NCBI GenBank assembly: GCA_003152995.1
Contig: PMBR01000129.1
Coordinates: 30,268-71,319 of the forward strand
Reading direction: 5' to 3'
Source: Chloroflexota bacterium
GTDB lineage: Bacteria; Chloroflexota; Limnocylindria; Limnocylindrales; CSP1-4
DNA: 41,052 nt
Program-made: the position numbers and the translations under genes
The notes under the pieces: generated by a model
What the model was told of the DNA's origin: nothing
What the model saw: the letters and a program-made list of their open reading frames with translations, nothing else
The model's database searches: none
Shown here: piece after piece, positions 16,148-23,487 of the stretch
How positions within the stretch are numbered: the first letter of the stretch is position 1
Layout: each line of letters opens with the position of its first letter

Positions 16148-16588
16148 TCACTCGATGACTATCCTTACCTCGTCGCCGTCGTCGGAGACCTCCAGGATCG
16201 GCCCGGTCATGCCGCTCTGGATGGCCTCGACGATGCGAGACCGGTGGTCCGGCGACAGGCCGGGCACCTGATCGATCGCGAACCCCGCCGCAGCCAGCGG
16301 GATCTGGATGTTGATCAACTGGCGGCCGTTCTCGGCCACATAGACGCGCAGCCTTCGATCTGCCAGGAGATGTTGCGCCGGGCCCGGTCGACGTCCCCCG
16401 TCGCGACCGCTTTCGCGAGGGTCGGCCCCTCCGGCGCCCGTCCCGGCTCCCGAATTCGCCCCGGCGCCGATGCCTCGCGCGTCCGTGTGGGCCTTCTCCT
16501 CGAGAGCGGTGACGATCGGTGCCGCTTCCTCGGCCGTGATCCGACCCTCCGACACGAGGCGCAGCACCGCCTCCAGTTCGCCCGACAT
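16148..16588 (-). CDS. SHOCT-like (YvlB/LiaX-type N-terminal) protein
   Basis: The product has 146 residues from an ATG at 16588 behind GGGGAGGTAGCGC. Residues 1-28 (MSGELEAVLRLVSEGRITAE onward) match the short helical module that also ends the two upstream proteins: L..V..G.IT..EA..I...L. A Gly/Ala/Asp-rich linker follows at about 35-65, then a C-terminal domain starting LRVYVAENGRQLINIQIPLA and ending EVSDDGDEVRIVIE. That last part resembles the folds found after such modules in YvlB/LiaX-like proteins. It starts 4 bp after the DUF4097 gene, so the two are co-translated. No membrane segment; function unknown. Confidence 0.75.
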   Translation of the reverse strand: MSGELEAVLRLVSEGRITAEEAAPIVTALEEKAHTDARGIGAGANSGAGTGAGGADPRESGRDGGRRPGPAQHLLADRRLRVYVAENGRQLINIQIPLAAAGFAIDQVPGLSPDHRSRIVEAIQSGMTGPILEVSDDGDEVRIVIE

Positions 16589-16592
16589 GGCG

Positions 16593-17852
16593 CTACCTCC
16601 CCGCCCGCTCGAGCCGAGCGGCGGCTTCATCGACCCCGATCTCGCCGCGTTCGAGGGCCTGCAGGACGGCCAGCTCCTCGTCGCCCGCCAGTTCGTCGTG
16701 TTCCTGCTCGACCAATTCTTCGGCCGTGTCGTTGGGGTTCCAGCTTTCGGCCTGGTCTTCGGCCGCCGCCGTCTCGGCCGCCGCCGTCTCGGCCGCCGCC
16801 GTCTCGGCCGCCGCCGTCTCGGCCGCCGCCGTCTCGGCCGCCGCCGTCTCGGCCGCCGCCGTCTCGGCCGGCGTCGGAGGTGCCGGTGTCTCGACAGTCT
16901 CCGCCGGGGTCGCGCCGGCCTGAGTGCCGGGTACAGTCGGCGCACCGTCGGCGGCCGACGCAGAGGCCGGCGCGGCGGCGGCATGTGAAGCCTCCGCCGG
17001 TCCGGCAGCCTGGACGGCTACGACGTCCGACGGTCTGGGCGCAAGGAGTCGAAGCGAGCCAGAGGTCGAGTTGACCCGGAGGCGGGCGCGTCCGTCGCCG
17101 CAGATTGCCCTCCAGAACCCGCGCGAGCCCTCGACACGGTGCTCCACCTCGGAATGCACCGAACCCGAAACGGTCCTGAGCTCGACGGTCACCCCGGACA
17201 GTGGCGTCAGATCCACGCTGCCGGAGATGGACTCGGCGCGGTGATCGCCGGCGGCGTCCAGCGCTCCGACGATCGTCATGCTGCCGCTTGTGGTGGACAG
17301 GCTCAGGCTGTGGAAGAGGCCGCCGCGGGCCCGGATACCGCCGGAGATCGTGCTGGCCCGCAGGCGCAGCGCCGTTCCTCCGTCGAGAGTGATTCCACCC
17401 GAAATCGTCCCCGCCTCGACGAGCCCCCCGAGGCTCCACAGGCGGATGTCGCCGGAGACGGTCCGGTACTTCTGATCGCCGACCAGGTTCATCGCCTCGA
17501 CCGAACCACTCATCGTCTCGAAACGCAGCTTCGCGCCCCATGGCACTTCCACCGCGATGTCCGCGCTGACGCGAGCACCGCCCAGGAGCCATGCCAGACC
17601 CGTGGACAGGCGCCGTTCCGGCGTCTCGATCTCCAGCGAGCCCGTCCCGCGCTCGATGGCCACCCTTCCACTTTCGAGGGCACGTTCCGCGGCCGCGTGG
17701 TCCGCCGCGCGAATGCGGTAGGTCACGGTCACACGAACATCTTCGCCGTCGATGCCTCGGACGCGAAGAGTGCCGGTCACGGTCTTCACAGAAAGGCGCC
17801 CCGCGGGTCCCAACCGATGGGTTAGCGTCTCGCGCCGCTCCAGCGTTCCCAT
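16593..17852 (-). CDS. DUF4097 beta-helix protein with ETAAA repeats and C-terminal SHOCT-like module
   Basis: The 419-residue product begins MGTLERRETLTHRLGPAGRL and continues with a DUF4097 (LiaG/YvlB-like) right-handed beta-helix. Repeated rungs are visible: ETMSGSVEA, RTVSGDIRL, GTISGGITL, STISGGIRA, STTSGSMTI, ESISGSVDL, RTVSGSVHS and NSTSGSLRL (residues about 105-270). A Pro/Ala/Glu linker with seven perfect ETAAA units follows, then the C-terminal helical module ELAVLQALERGEIGVDEAAA. No signal peptide or anchor was found, so it may act in the cytoplasm. In Firmicutes such proteins belong to the LiaFSR/YvlB envelope-stress system; a similar role here is an inference. It starts 3 bp after the DUF2089 gene and ends 4 bp before the SHOCT-like gene. 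Confidence 0.82.
   Translation of the reverse strand: MGTLERRETLTHRLGPAGRLSVKTVTGTLRVRGIDGEDVRVTVTYRIRAADHAAAERALESGRVAIERGTGSLEIETPERRLSTGLAWLLGGARVSADIAVEVPWGAKLRFETMSGSVEAMNLVGDQKYRTVSGDIRLWSLGGLVEAGTISGGITLDGGTALRLRASTISGGIRARGGLFHSLSLSTTSGSMTIVGALDAAGDHRAESISGSVDLTPLSGVTVELRTVSGSVHSEVEHRVEGSRGFWRAICGDGRARLRVNSTSGSLRLLAPRPSDVVAVQAAGPAEASHAAAAPASASAADGAPTVPGTQAGATPAETVETPAPPTPAETAAAETAAAETAAAETAAAETAAAETAAAETAAAEDQAESWNPNDTAEELVEQEHDELAGDEELAVLQALERGEIGVDEAAARLERAGR
16761..16865. repeat. seven perfect tandem copies of a 15-bp unit
   Basis: GGCCGCCGCCGTCTC repeats seven times without a change (105 bp), then decays into GGCCGGCGTCGG. On the minus strand it encodes ETAAA units in the linker of the DUF4097 protein. 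The unit length is a multiple of three, so copy-number change would lengthen or shorten the linker in frame. Confidence 0.95.
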
Positions 17853-17855
17853 CCC

Positions 17856-18266
17856 CTACTCCTTCCGAGAACGGATCAGGGCCGCGGCCTCGTCCGCCGT
17901 GATCTCATGTCGAGCCAGCCGCTCCAGCACATCGCGGCGCAGCCCGGTCGTCTCAGCGCGTCCCGAACCGTCATCGGAGCCGTCTTCGACGAAGGCGCCG
18001 TCCGCCAGGCCGAGCGCCCGAACGAGGGCGTCGATCCTTGCGCGGACCGTCGGGTACGACAGCTTGAGTTCGCGCTCGAGTTCCTTGAGGTTGCCACGAG
18101 CGCGCAGGAAGCTCTCGAGGAGAGCCAGCTGCTCGCGGCTGAGGCGCCCGAAGCGGCCGACGCTGAAGTCGCCCTCTATCGAGGTCCCGCAGCCCCGGCA
18201 CTGCAGTCGGGTCACGGATAACTCGCTCGAGCAGACGGGACAGGTCGAGATTACGTCGCGTGCCAT
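17856..18266 (-). CDS. DUF2089-family zinc-ribbon regulator
   Basis: The 136-residue product has an N-terminal zinc ribbon (STCPVCSSELSVTRLQCRGCG, residues about 8-28). A DUF2089 core follows: GRFGRLSREQLALLESFLRA then GNLKELERELKLSYPTVRAR. That second run is an HTH-like segment of the sigma/RNA-polymerase-associated kind. The C-terminus (RRDVLERLARHEITADEAAA) is another copy of the short helical module shared with the two downstream proteins. DUF2089 proteins are usually encoded beside YvlB/DUF4097 proteins and are thought to be transcription factors. It is the first gene of the unit; a promoter candidate lies at 18327-18356 and AAGGA precedes the ATG. Confidence 0.88.
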   Translation of the reverse strand: MARDVISTCPVCSSELSVTRLQCRGCGTSIEGDFSVGRFGRLSREQLALLESFLRARGNLKELERELKLSYPTVRARIDALVRALGLADGAFVEDGSDDGSGRAETTGLRRDVLERLARHEITADEAAALIRSRKE

Positions 18267-18326
18267 CGTTCCTTCACTCCTGAGGCCACGGCCGGCGCGA
18301 TGACCGGGCTGGACCTTGTGGTTGCC

Positions 18327-18356
18327 ACTATGTCACTTGGACTTTCTATTTGTCAA
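18327..18356 (-). promoter_or_regulatory. candidate sigma-70 promoter of the DUF2089 operon
   Basis: On the minus strand, a perfect TTGACA (18351-18356) is followed after 18 bases by CATAGT (18327-18332). The surrounding 70 bp are clearly more AT-rich than the genome average. Transcription would start near 18320, leaving a leader of about 55 bases before the ATG at 18266. Confidence 0.5.
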
Positions 18357-18544
18357 TGCTGCATTGCCAGTTTCGTATTCCAGGCGCACCAATACTGAAA
18401 CATGTTGCCTGGTCCGGCCGACGCGGCGGCGAGAAGACTTCCTCGGAGCGTGGGCTATCGATTCAAGCGGCGGGATCCGTCTCGCCCGGGGGTATAGATT
18501 CGACGTGGTGGCGCGGCCTGCGCCTTCGATCGCCTGGAGACTCA

Positions 18545-19144
18545 ATGGCTCGTCGGGTGTACATCTTCGAAAACCCGGATCGCTTCGTCGCCGCGGCGGT
18601 CGGCCAGCCGGGCAGCCGCGCTTTCTACCTGCAGGCTCGAGAGGGCACTCGCGTCATCACTGTCGCTCTCGAGAAGGTCCAGGTCGCGCTCCTGGCCGAG
18701 CGGCTGACGGAGATGCTCGCCGAGGTTCGCAGTCGCGGCGCGGATGTGCCCGACGAGCCGCCCGCCGCCGAGGTCGATCGTGCGCCACTGGAAGAGCCGC
18801 TGGTCGAGACGTTCCGGGTGGGCACGATGGCGATCGTCTGGGACGGCGACGATGAAAGCGTCGTCGTGGAGGCCCGCCAGATAGCCGACGACGAGGACGA
18901 GATCGACGAGATCGACGAGATCGACGAGGTAGACGAGGCCGACGAGGCCAACGAGGCCGCGACGGAAGTCTCCGACGAGGACAGTGACCTGATGCGGGTG
19001 CATCTGGAGCCGCGCCAGGCGCTTGCCTTCGCCGCTCGCGCACTCGAGGTCGTCGCCGCCGGTCGCCCGCCATGCCCGTTCTGCGGGCAGCCGCTCAACC
19101 CCGAAGGACACATCTGCGCCCGCCGAAACGGCTACATGCACTGA
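18545..19144 (+). CDS. DUF3090-family protein
   Basis: The 199-residue product begins MARRVYIFENPDRFVAAAVG, the characteristic start of DUF3090 proteins (a conserved YifB-like family in Actinomycetota and Chloroflexota). It has an acidic low-complexity insert, DEDEIDEIDEIDEVDEADEA (about residues 116-135), encoded by repeats of GAGATCGAC. The C-terminus PPCPFCGQPLNPEGHICARR holds a CxxC...HxC zinc-binding pair. ATG 18545 gives the family start. The SCO1664-family gene follows 7 bp later, the arrangement seen in many actinobacteria. The biochemical role is unknown. Confidence 0.87.
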   Translation: MARRVYIFENPDRFVAAAVGQPGSRAFYLQAREGTRVITVALEKVQVALLAERLTEMLAEVRSRGADVPDEPPAAEVDRAPLEEPLVETFRVGTMAIVWDGDDESVVVEARQIADDEDEIDEIDEIDEVDEADEANEAATEVSDEDSDLMRVHLEPRQALAFAARALEVVAAGRPPCPFCGQPLNPEGHICARRNGYMH

Positions 19145-19151
19145 GGGCGCA

Positions 19152-19985
19152 ATGGCCGAACCGAAGTCAGTGGACAACACCGAGCCCGGCGCCCCGCGCC
19201 TGACGCGCGAAGAGATGGAAGCAGCGGCCCTCGAAGGTCGGCAGGTCGCTGGGCCACTCGATCGGGACGTGGCCTTGCGCATCCTCCGGGAAGGCGAGCT
19301 CACGGTGGTCGGCCGGCTGCTCTCGGCCTCGAACGCCACGTTCTTCGGACTGGTCGAGGAGCGCACACCGGACGACCGGCCCGGAATCGTCGCCAGCTGC
19401 GTCTACAAACCGATCCGCGGCGAGCGACCGCTGACCGACTTCCCGGACGGCACGCTGGCCTGCCGCGAGGTGGCCGCTCACACCGTGTCCGAGGCCAGCG
19501 GCTGGGATGTCATCCCGCCGACGGTCATGCGCGACGGCCCCTTCGGCCGGGGCATGGTCCAGCTCTGGATGGAGGTCGATGAGTCGGTCGACGTCACGGA
19601 GATCGTCGACGACGACCTTCCGGCTCTGCGCAGGATCGCGGTTCTGGACGCGGTCCTGAACAACGCAGATCGCAAGGGCGGGCATCTGCTGCCACTCCCC
19701 GACGGGCGGATTCTCGGCGTTGACAACGGCCTCTGCTTCGCCGTCGCGCCGAAGCTTCGGACGGTCCTGTGGCGCTGGCGAGGTCAGCCGCTGAACGACG
19801 ACGAGGTGGAGGTCCTGTTGCGCCTTCGCAAGGACCTCGGAGTCGGGCTCGGCGACCGGCTGCGCGACTTGCTGTCGCCTCAGGAGGTTCTCGCCACTGC
19901 GCGCCGAATCGATGCCCTCCTCGAGCAGAAGCTGTTCCCTATGCCCGACCGGAACCGGCCCGTCATACCCTGGCCGCCTTTCTGA
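19152..19985 (+). CDS. SCO1664-family protein (PI3/4-kinase-like fold)
   Basis: The 277-residue product carries hallmark runs of the SCO1664 family: CVYKPIRGERPLTDFPDGTL, CREVAAHTVSEASGWDVIPP and TVMRDGPFGRGMVQLWME. A kinase-like catalytic region follows, with VLDAVLNNADRKGGHLL (D..NNADRKGGH) and GRILGVDNGLCF (the DNG metal-site position). These match the PI3K/PI4K-like catalytic loop and metal motif, so ATP-dependent phosphotransfer is plausible, but no substrate is known. The ATG at 19152 was chosen over further upstream codons because those overlap the DUF3090 gene. It lies 7 bp after that gene, and the pair is widely conserved. Confidence 0.88.
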   Translation: MAEPKSVDNTEPGAPRLTREEMEAAALEGRQVAGPLDRDVALRILREGELTVVGRLLSASNATFFGLVEERTPDDRPGIVASCVYKPIRGERPLTDFPDGTLACREVAAHTVSEASGWDVIPPTVMRDGPFGRGMVQLWMEVDESVDVTEIVDDDLPALRRIAVLDAVLNNADRKGGHLLPLPDGRILGVDNGLCFAVAPKLRTVLWRWRGQPLNDDEVEVLLRLRKDLGVGLGDRLRDLLSPQEVLATARRIDALLEQKLFPMPDRNRPVIPWPPF

Positions 19986-20150
19986 GTCGGCTCACCCCAT
20001 CGCCGGTCGGAGCTCCGGTCTAAAGAGCCGGGGCCGGGCGAGATGTGAGGGGGTGTCATGCGGGGCAGGTCCGCCGCGGCCGCACGAAGAAGGCTCGCAT
20101 TCGGCACAATCGCGTCGGGACAGAACACACTCGCCGCAGGAGGCCAGCCG

Positions 20151-21239
20151 GTGCCCGGCTACTTCGGAACTCGAACGCGCATTCTCGCCAGCGTCGCCGT
20201 CGCTGCAAGCCTGGGCGCGCTCGCCGGGCGTTCCTTCGCCCTGTCTCCAGTCGCGGTCTTCGCGGTTTCGGGCATTGCGCTGGCCGGGCTGGCGGCGATG
20301 GTCGGCGAAGGCACGGATCAACTGAGCCACCGCTTCGGCCCGGGTGCCACAGGCGTGCTCCAGTCGGCGCTCGGCAACCTGCCCGAGTTCTTCATCGGCG
20401 TCTTCGCGCTGCGGGCAGGTCTGGTCGACGTCGTCCGGTCGGCACTCATAGGTTCGATCCTGGCCAACACTTTGCTGGTCCTGGGACTCGCCTTCATCGC
20501 CGGCGGTTTGCGCCACGGCGCTCAGAAATTCGGCGGGGGCCAGACTCGCACGATGTCGACCCTGCTCCTGCTGGCGGTCGCCGCCATGGCCATCCCGACG
20601 ATCGCGTCCGCCCCCGGCGGACCGGACCGCGGCCACGAGACGGAGATCTCGGTCATCGTCTCTCTAGTGCTGCTGGTCGTATTCGCAGCCAGCATCCCGT
20701 TCTCTCTCAGCAAGCGCGGACCGGTTGTCGGCGCGGAGCAAGATGTCGTCCTCCCGGACGCAATTTGGCCCATCGGTCTCGCGGTCGCGGTCCTTCTGGC
20801 GGCCGGCATCGGCGCCGCGTTCGTGTCCGACTGGTTCGTCGAGGCACTCCAGCCGGCAATGGCCACGCTCGGGATGTCCCAGTCGTTCGCCGGCCTGGTG
20901 GTCGTCGCGATTGCGGGCAACGCAGTCGAGAATGTCGTCGGGGTTCAAGCCATGCTCGCGAACAAGGGCGACCTGGCGATCAGCATCATCCTGAATTCGA
21001 GCCTCCAGGTCGCACTCGCCCTGACGCCGATCCTGGTGCTCGGCAGCCTGCTACTGGGGGGCGCGACTCTGACACTCGTGGTATCGCCGCTGCTAATGGC
21101 GTCGCTTGCCTTGGCGACCTTGCTAGCGGCGTTCGTGGTGATCGACGGCGAGTCCACTTGGCTCGAAGGGCTGGCACTTGTCGGGCTGTACGTCATCGTG
21201 GCCGCCAGCGTCTGGTGGGGCGGGCCAATCCCGGCCTGA
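20151..21239 (+). CDS. calcium/proton (CaCA-type) exchanger
   Basis: This is an integral-membrane cation/H+ antiporter of the CaCA/CAX family, which exports Ca2+ (or another cation) in exchange for protons. The 362-residue product has about ten hydrophobic segments in two halves. The alpha-1 repeat reads VLQSALGNLPEFFIGVFALR then GSILANTLLVLGLAF; the alpha-2 repeat reads GLVVVAIAGNAVENVVGVQA and LNSSLQVALALTPILVL. The conserved GNxxE acidic residues are present in both (GNLPE and GNAVE). The GTG at 20151 follows AGGAGG with a seven-base spacer; the ATG at 20058 would add 31 Arg/Ala-rich residues. No clear partner gene. Confidence 0.88.
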   Translation: MPGYFGTRTRILASVAVAASLGALAGRSFALSPVAVFAVSGIALAGLAAMVGEGTDQLSHRFGPGATGVLQSALGNLPEFFIGVFALRAGLVDVVRSALIGSILANTLLVLGLAFIAGGLRHGAQKFGGGQTRTMSTLLLLAVAAMAIPTIASAPGGPDRGHETEISVIVSLVLLVVFAASIPFSLSKRGPVVGAEQDVVLPDAIWPIGLAVAVLLAAGIGAAFVSDWFVEALQPAMATLGMSQSFAGLVVVAIAGNAVENVVGVQAMLANKGDLAISIILNSSLQVALALTPILVLGSLLLGGATLTLVVSPLLMASLALATLLAAFVVIDGESTWLEGLALVGLYVIVAASVWWGGPIPA

Positions 21240-21324
21240 TCGCAGGCCCGGCGGCTGGCGACAACGGCGGCTGGCGACAGGGCGGCTCGATTCCCGGTGA
21301 ATCGCTCCGCTAGACTCACTCGCC

Positions 21325-22368
21325 GTGGACCACGCACCGCCGACCCCGATCGACACTACGCCAGCACCTGCAGGATCCAGGCGTCGCTCGCTGTCCTCGC
21401 TGCCTGGACGCGCTACCTACGAGGCTCTCTGGCAGGTCTTCGCCGTCAGCCTCCTCCTCGTGGTCGGAGTGCAGGTTGCGGCGAGCGTTCTGGCCCAAAT
21501 CCAGTTCGGCTGGTGGCCCGCGTACGACACCAACGCCTACTGGCTGGCGGCCTCTCACCTACTGCACGGACAGCCGCTCTACCAGGAATCGGTCATCACG
21601 GGGAGCGGCATCTACAAGTACCCGCCGATCTTCGCTCAGCTCGCAATCCCCATCGCGCTGGTTCCCGAGACGTTCGTCGACTGGGCCTGGCGAATCGTCG
21701 GCACGATGTGTCTGCGTTACCTGTGCGGGTCCTGGCGGCTAACGCTGTTAGCGTCGCTGCAATGGCCGATCTGGTTGGAGTTCTCTTTCGGAAACGTGAC
21801 GTTCGAGCTCGCGGCGGTCTGCCTTTTCGCGCTGAGGGATCGGCGAGGTGCGTATCTGTTGCCATGGTGTGCGGCGCTCAAGGTCGGCCCGGGCCTGCTC
21901 ATCCCATATCTGTGGCTGACGAAACCCGACTACCGCCGACCGCTGGCGGTCGGGTGTGCTGTGTTTGCGGCGGCCTGCGCCGTCTCGGCCGCGCTGGGGG
22001 CGGGACTGTGGGTCGACTACCTCGGCACCTTCGTCTGGGAAGCGGCGTCGGACCTGCAGGCCTGGTTCGTCGTGGCTGTCGTCCCGAACCACGGAGGTCT
22101 GGACTTCGCGATCCGACTTGCCATCGCCTCGGTAGCCGTGCTCCTGGCAATACGTTGGCGGGCAGACTGGCTGGCCTTCGTCGCCGCGGTGGCAACCATG
22201 CCCATCCTCACTCTCACGCGCCTCGGAGTGCTCGTGGGCCTGTGGCCGCTCTGGCTACAGGGCAAGGCCGAAGCGTGGCGGCGAAGAGGCGGCAGAGTCA
22301 GCCAGGCCGCCTCGGAAGGGCTCGTCCGTCTTGGGATGCTGCCACCGTTGGAGAACGGCGGGGTCTGA
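21325..22368 (+). CDS. GT87-like (DUF2029) polytopic membrane protein
   Basis: The 347-residue product has about nine hydrophobic segments. The early luminal loop AYDTNAYWLAASHLLHGQPLYQ and the following SGIYKYPPIFAQLAIPIAL match the GT87/DUF2029 mannosyltransferase-like pattern (D..vY...a..l..G..lY, YPP). An Asp close to the second membrane segment would be the GT-C catalytic residue. Other members transfer mannose or arabinose from polyprenyl-phosphate donors. The function here is inferred from the pattern only. It begins with GTG at 21325, shortly after the exchanger, and ends in a Gly/Arg-rich cytoplasmic tail. It is convergent with the ROK kinase gene. Confidence 0.65.
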   Translation: MDHAPPTPIDTTPAPAGSRRRSLSSLPGRATYEALWQVFAVSLLLVVGVQVAASVLAQIQFGWWPAYDTNAYWLAASHLLHGQPLYQESVITGSGIYKYPPIFAQLAIPIALVPETFVDWAWRIVGTMCLRYLCGSWRLTLLASLQWPIWLEFSFGNVTFELAAVCLFALRDRRGAYLLPWCAALKVGPGLLIPYLWLTKPDYRRPLAVGCAVFAAACAVSAALGAGLWVDYLGTFVWEAASDLQAWFVVAVVPNHGGLDFAIRLAIASVAVLLAIRWRADWLAFVAAVATMPILTLTRLGVLVGLWPLWLQGKAEAWRRRGGRVSQAASEGLVRLGMLPPLENGGV

Positions 22369-22414
22369 TCGACCTCGCGGGACGCCGCCTCTCGCTGTCC
22401 GCCCGGTCGTGACG

Positions 22415-22438
22415 TCCGCCGGACGCGAGGCCGGCGGA
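22415..22438. terminator. hairpin between convergent genes
   Basis: TCCGCCGG and CCGGCGGA form a perfect 8-bp stem with an 8-base loop. It lies between the GT87-like gene and the convergent ROK gene. No T-tract, but it is well placed for bidirectional termination. Confidence 0.4.
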
Positions 22439-22446
22439 GGCCCGCG

Positions 22447-23484
22447 TCAGCCCCGCGGACCTGCTCGCCGTTTCTCGCGCCAGGAGGCGTCCCCGATGCG
22501 CTGTGCGACGAGCGGCCAGGCGCCGACCAGCCCCACGTCATCGCCGAGCTGCGCCGGCACGATCCTCACCCGAGCGGCTGGCGCTCGAAAGGCCGTGGCC
22601 TCGACGGCTGCCCGCGCCGTTCCCAGCCAGCGCTCGCCCTGGCGCTCGGCCAGCGTCCCGCCCACCACGATCAGCTCGGGGTTGAAGGCGTTGACCCAAC
22701 CGACGCAGGCCACGGCAAAGGCCTGGCGGGCTCGGCGCATCAGCAGCTCGCACGCCCGATCCCCGGCCACCTCGCCCTCGGCAACGTCTCGGGCGGTCAG
22801 CGGGGCAAGATCGGCGCGGGCCTGCAGAAACTCCGATCGGCCGCGCGCGACCTCGTCCTGAGCTTGGGCGGCCAGTCCGGCCCCGGCGGCTATGCCCTCC
22901 AGGTGGCCCCTTCCACCGCAACCACATGGCGGCCCGTCGGACATCATCAGCGTCACGTGACCCAGCTCCCCCGCCGTGCCGTCGGGTCCCAGCATTAGGC
23001 AGCCGTTGTGTACGACGGCCCCGCCCAGACCCGTCGAGACGGTCACGTACAGAAAGTCGCGACAGTTTCGGGCAGCTCCCAGCCAGTTCTCCGCGAGCGC
23101 GGCGACGTTGGTATCGCGCTCCAGAAAGGCAAGCAGACCCAGGCGTTCTTCGAGCTCGTCGGCGAGCGGCGCGTCGCGCAGGCACGCTACGTTCGGAGGA
23201 TCCGTCACGAGGCCTCGCCACGGATCGACGGGTCCCATGGAGGAGACCCCGATGGCTGCCACCCGCGCACGAATCTCGGCGGGCAGGCCGTCGGCCACTC
23301 CGCGGAGAAGGTCGGCGCAGGTCCGATAGATTGCCTCGGCGCCATCCGCGACCGGTGTCGGGCCCGCACAGCGCCCCAACCGCGTCCCGTCGGGAAGTAT
23401 CGCGGCCGCTCGGATCTGAGTGCCGCCGATGTCGAGGGCCAGCACGACCATCTCGGCCGGACCGGGCTGGGAGCCTTCTCTCAT
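22447..23484 (-). CDS. ROK-family sugar kinase (glucokinase-like)
   Basis: This is a cytoplasmic ATP-dependent kinase of the ROK family, probably acting on glucose or another hexose. The 345-residue product has the phosphate-1 motif VVLALDIGGTQIRAAAI near residue 13, the catalytic Asp in ERDTNVAALAE, STGLGGAVVHNG (phosphate-2), and AGELGHVTL with the zinc-ligand His. The zinc loop reads PPCGCGGRGHLE. The usual pattern is CxCGxxGCxE, so the third Cys is His here; zinc could still be held by His, Cys, Cys, His. No N-terminal HTH, so it is a kinase rather than a repressor. The start could also be the internal ATG at 23451. Only 3 bp separate it from the permease gene upstream. Confidence 0.88.
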   Translation of the reverse strand: MREGSQPGPAEMVVLALDIGGTQIRAAAILPDGTRLGRCAGPTPVADGAEAIYRTCADLLRGVADGLPAEIRARVAAIGVSSMGPVDPWRGLVTDPPNVACLRDAPLADELEERLGLLAFLERDTNVAALAENWLGAARNCRDFLYVTVSTGLGGAVVHNGCLMLGPDGTAGELGHVTLMMSDGPPCGCGGRGHLEGIAAGAGLAAQAQDEVARGRSEFLQARADLAPLTARDVAEGEVAGDRACELLMRRARQAFAVACVGWVNAFNPELIVVGGTLAERQGERWLGTARAAVEATAFRAPAARVRIVPAQLGDDVGLVGAWPLVAQRIGDASWREKRRAGPRG

Positions 23485-23487
23485 GGC

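Noticed and set aside
16761-16865. Possible CRISPR-like or satellite array
   Set aside because: The units are directly adjacent with no spacers and are in frame in the DUF4097 gene.
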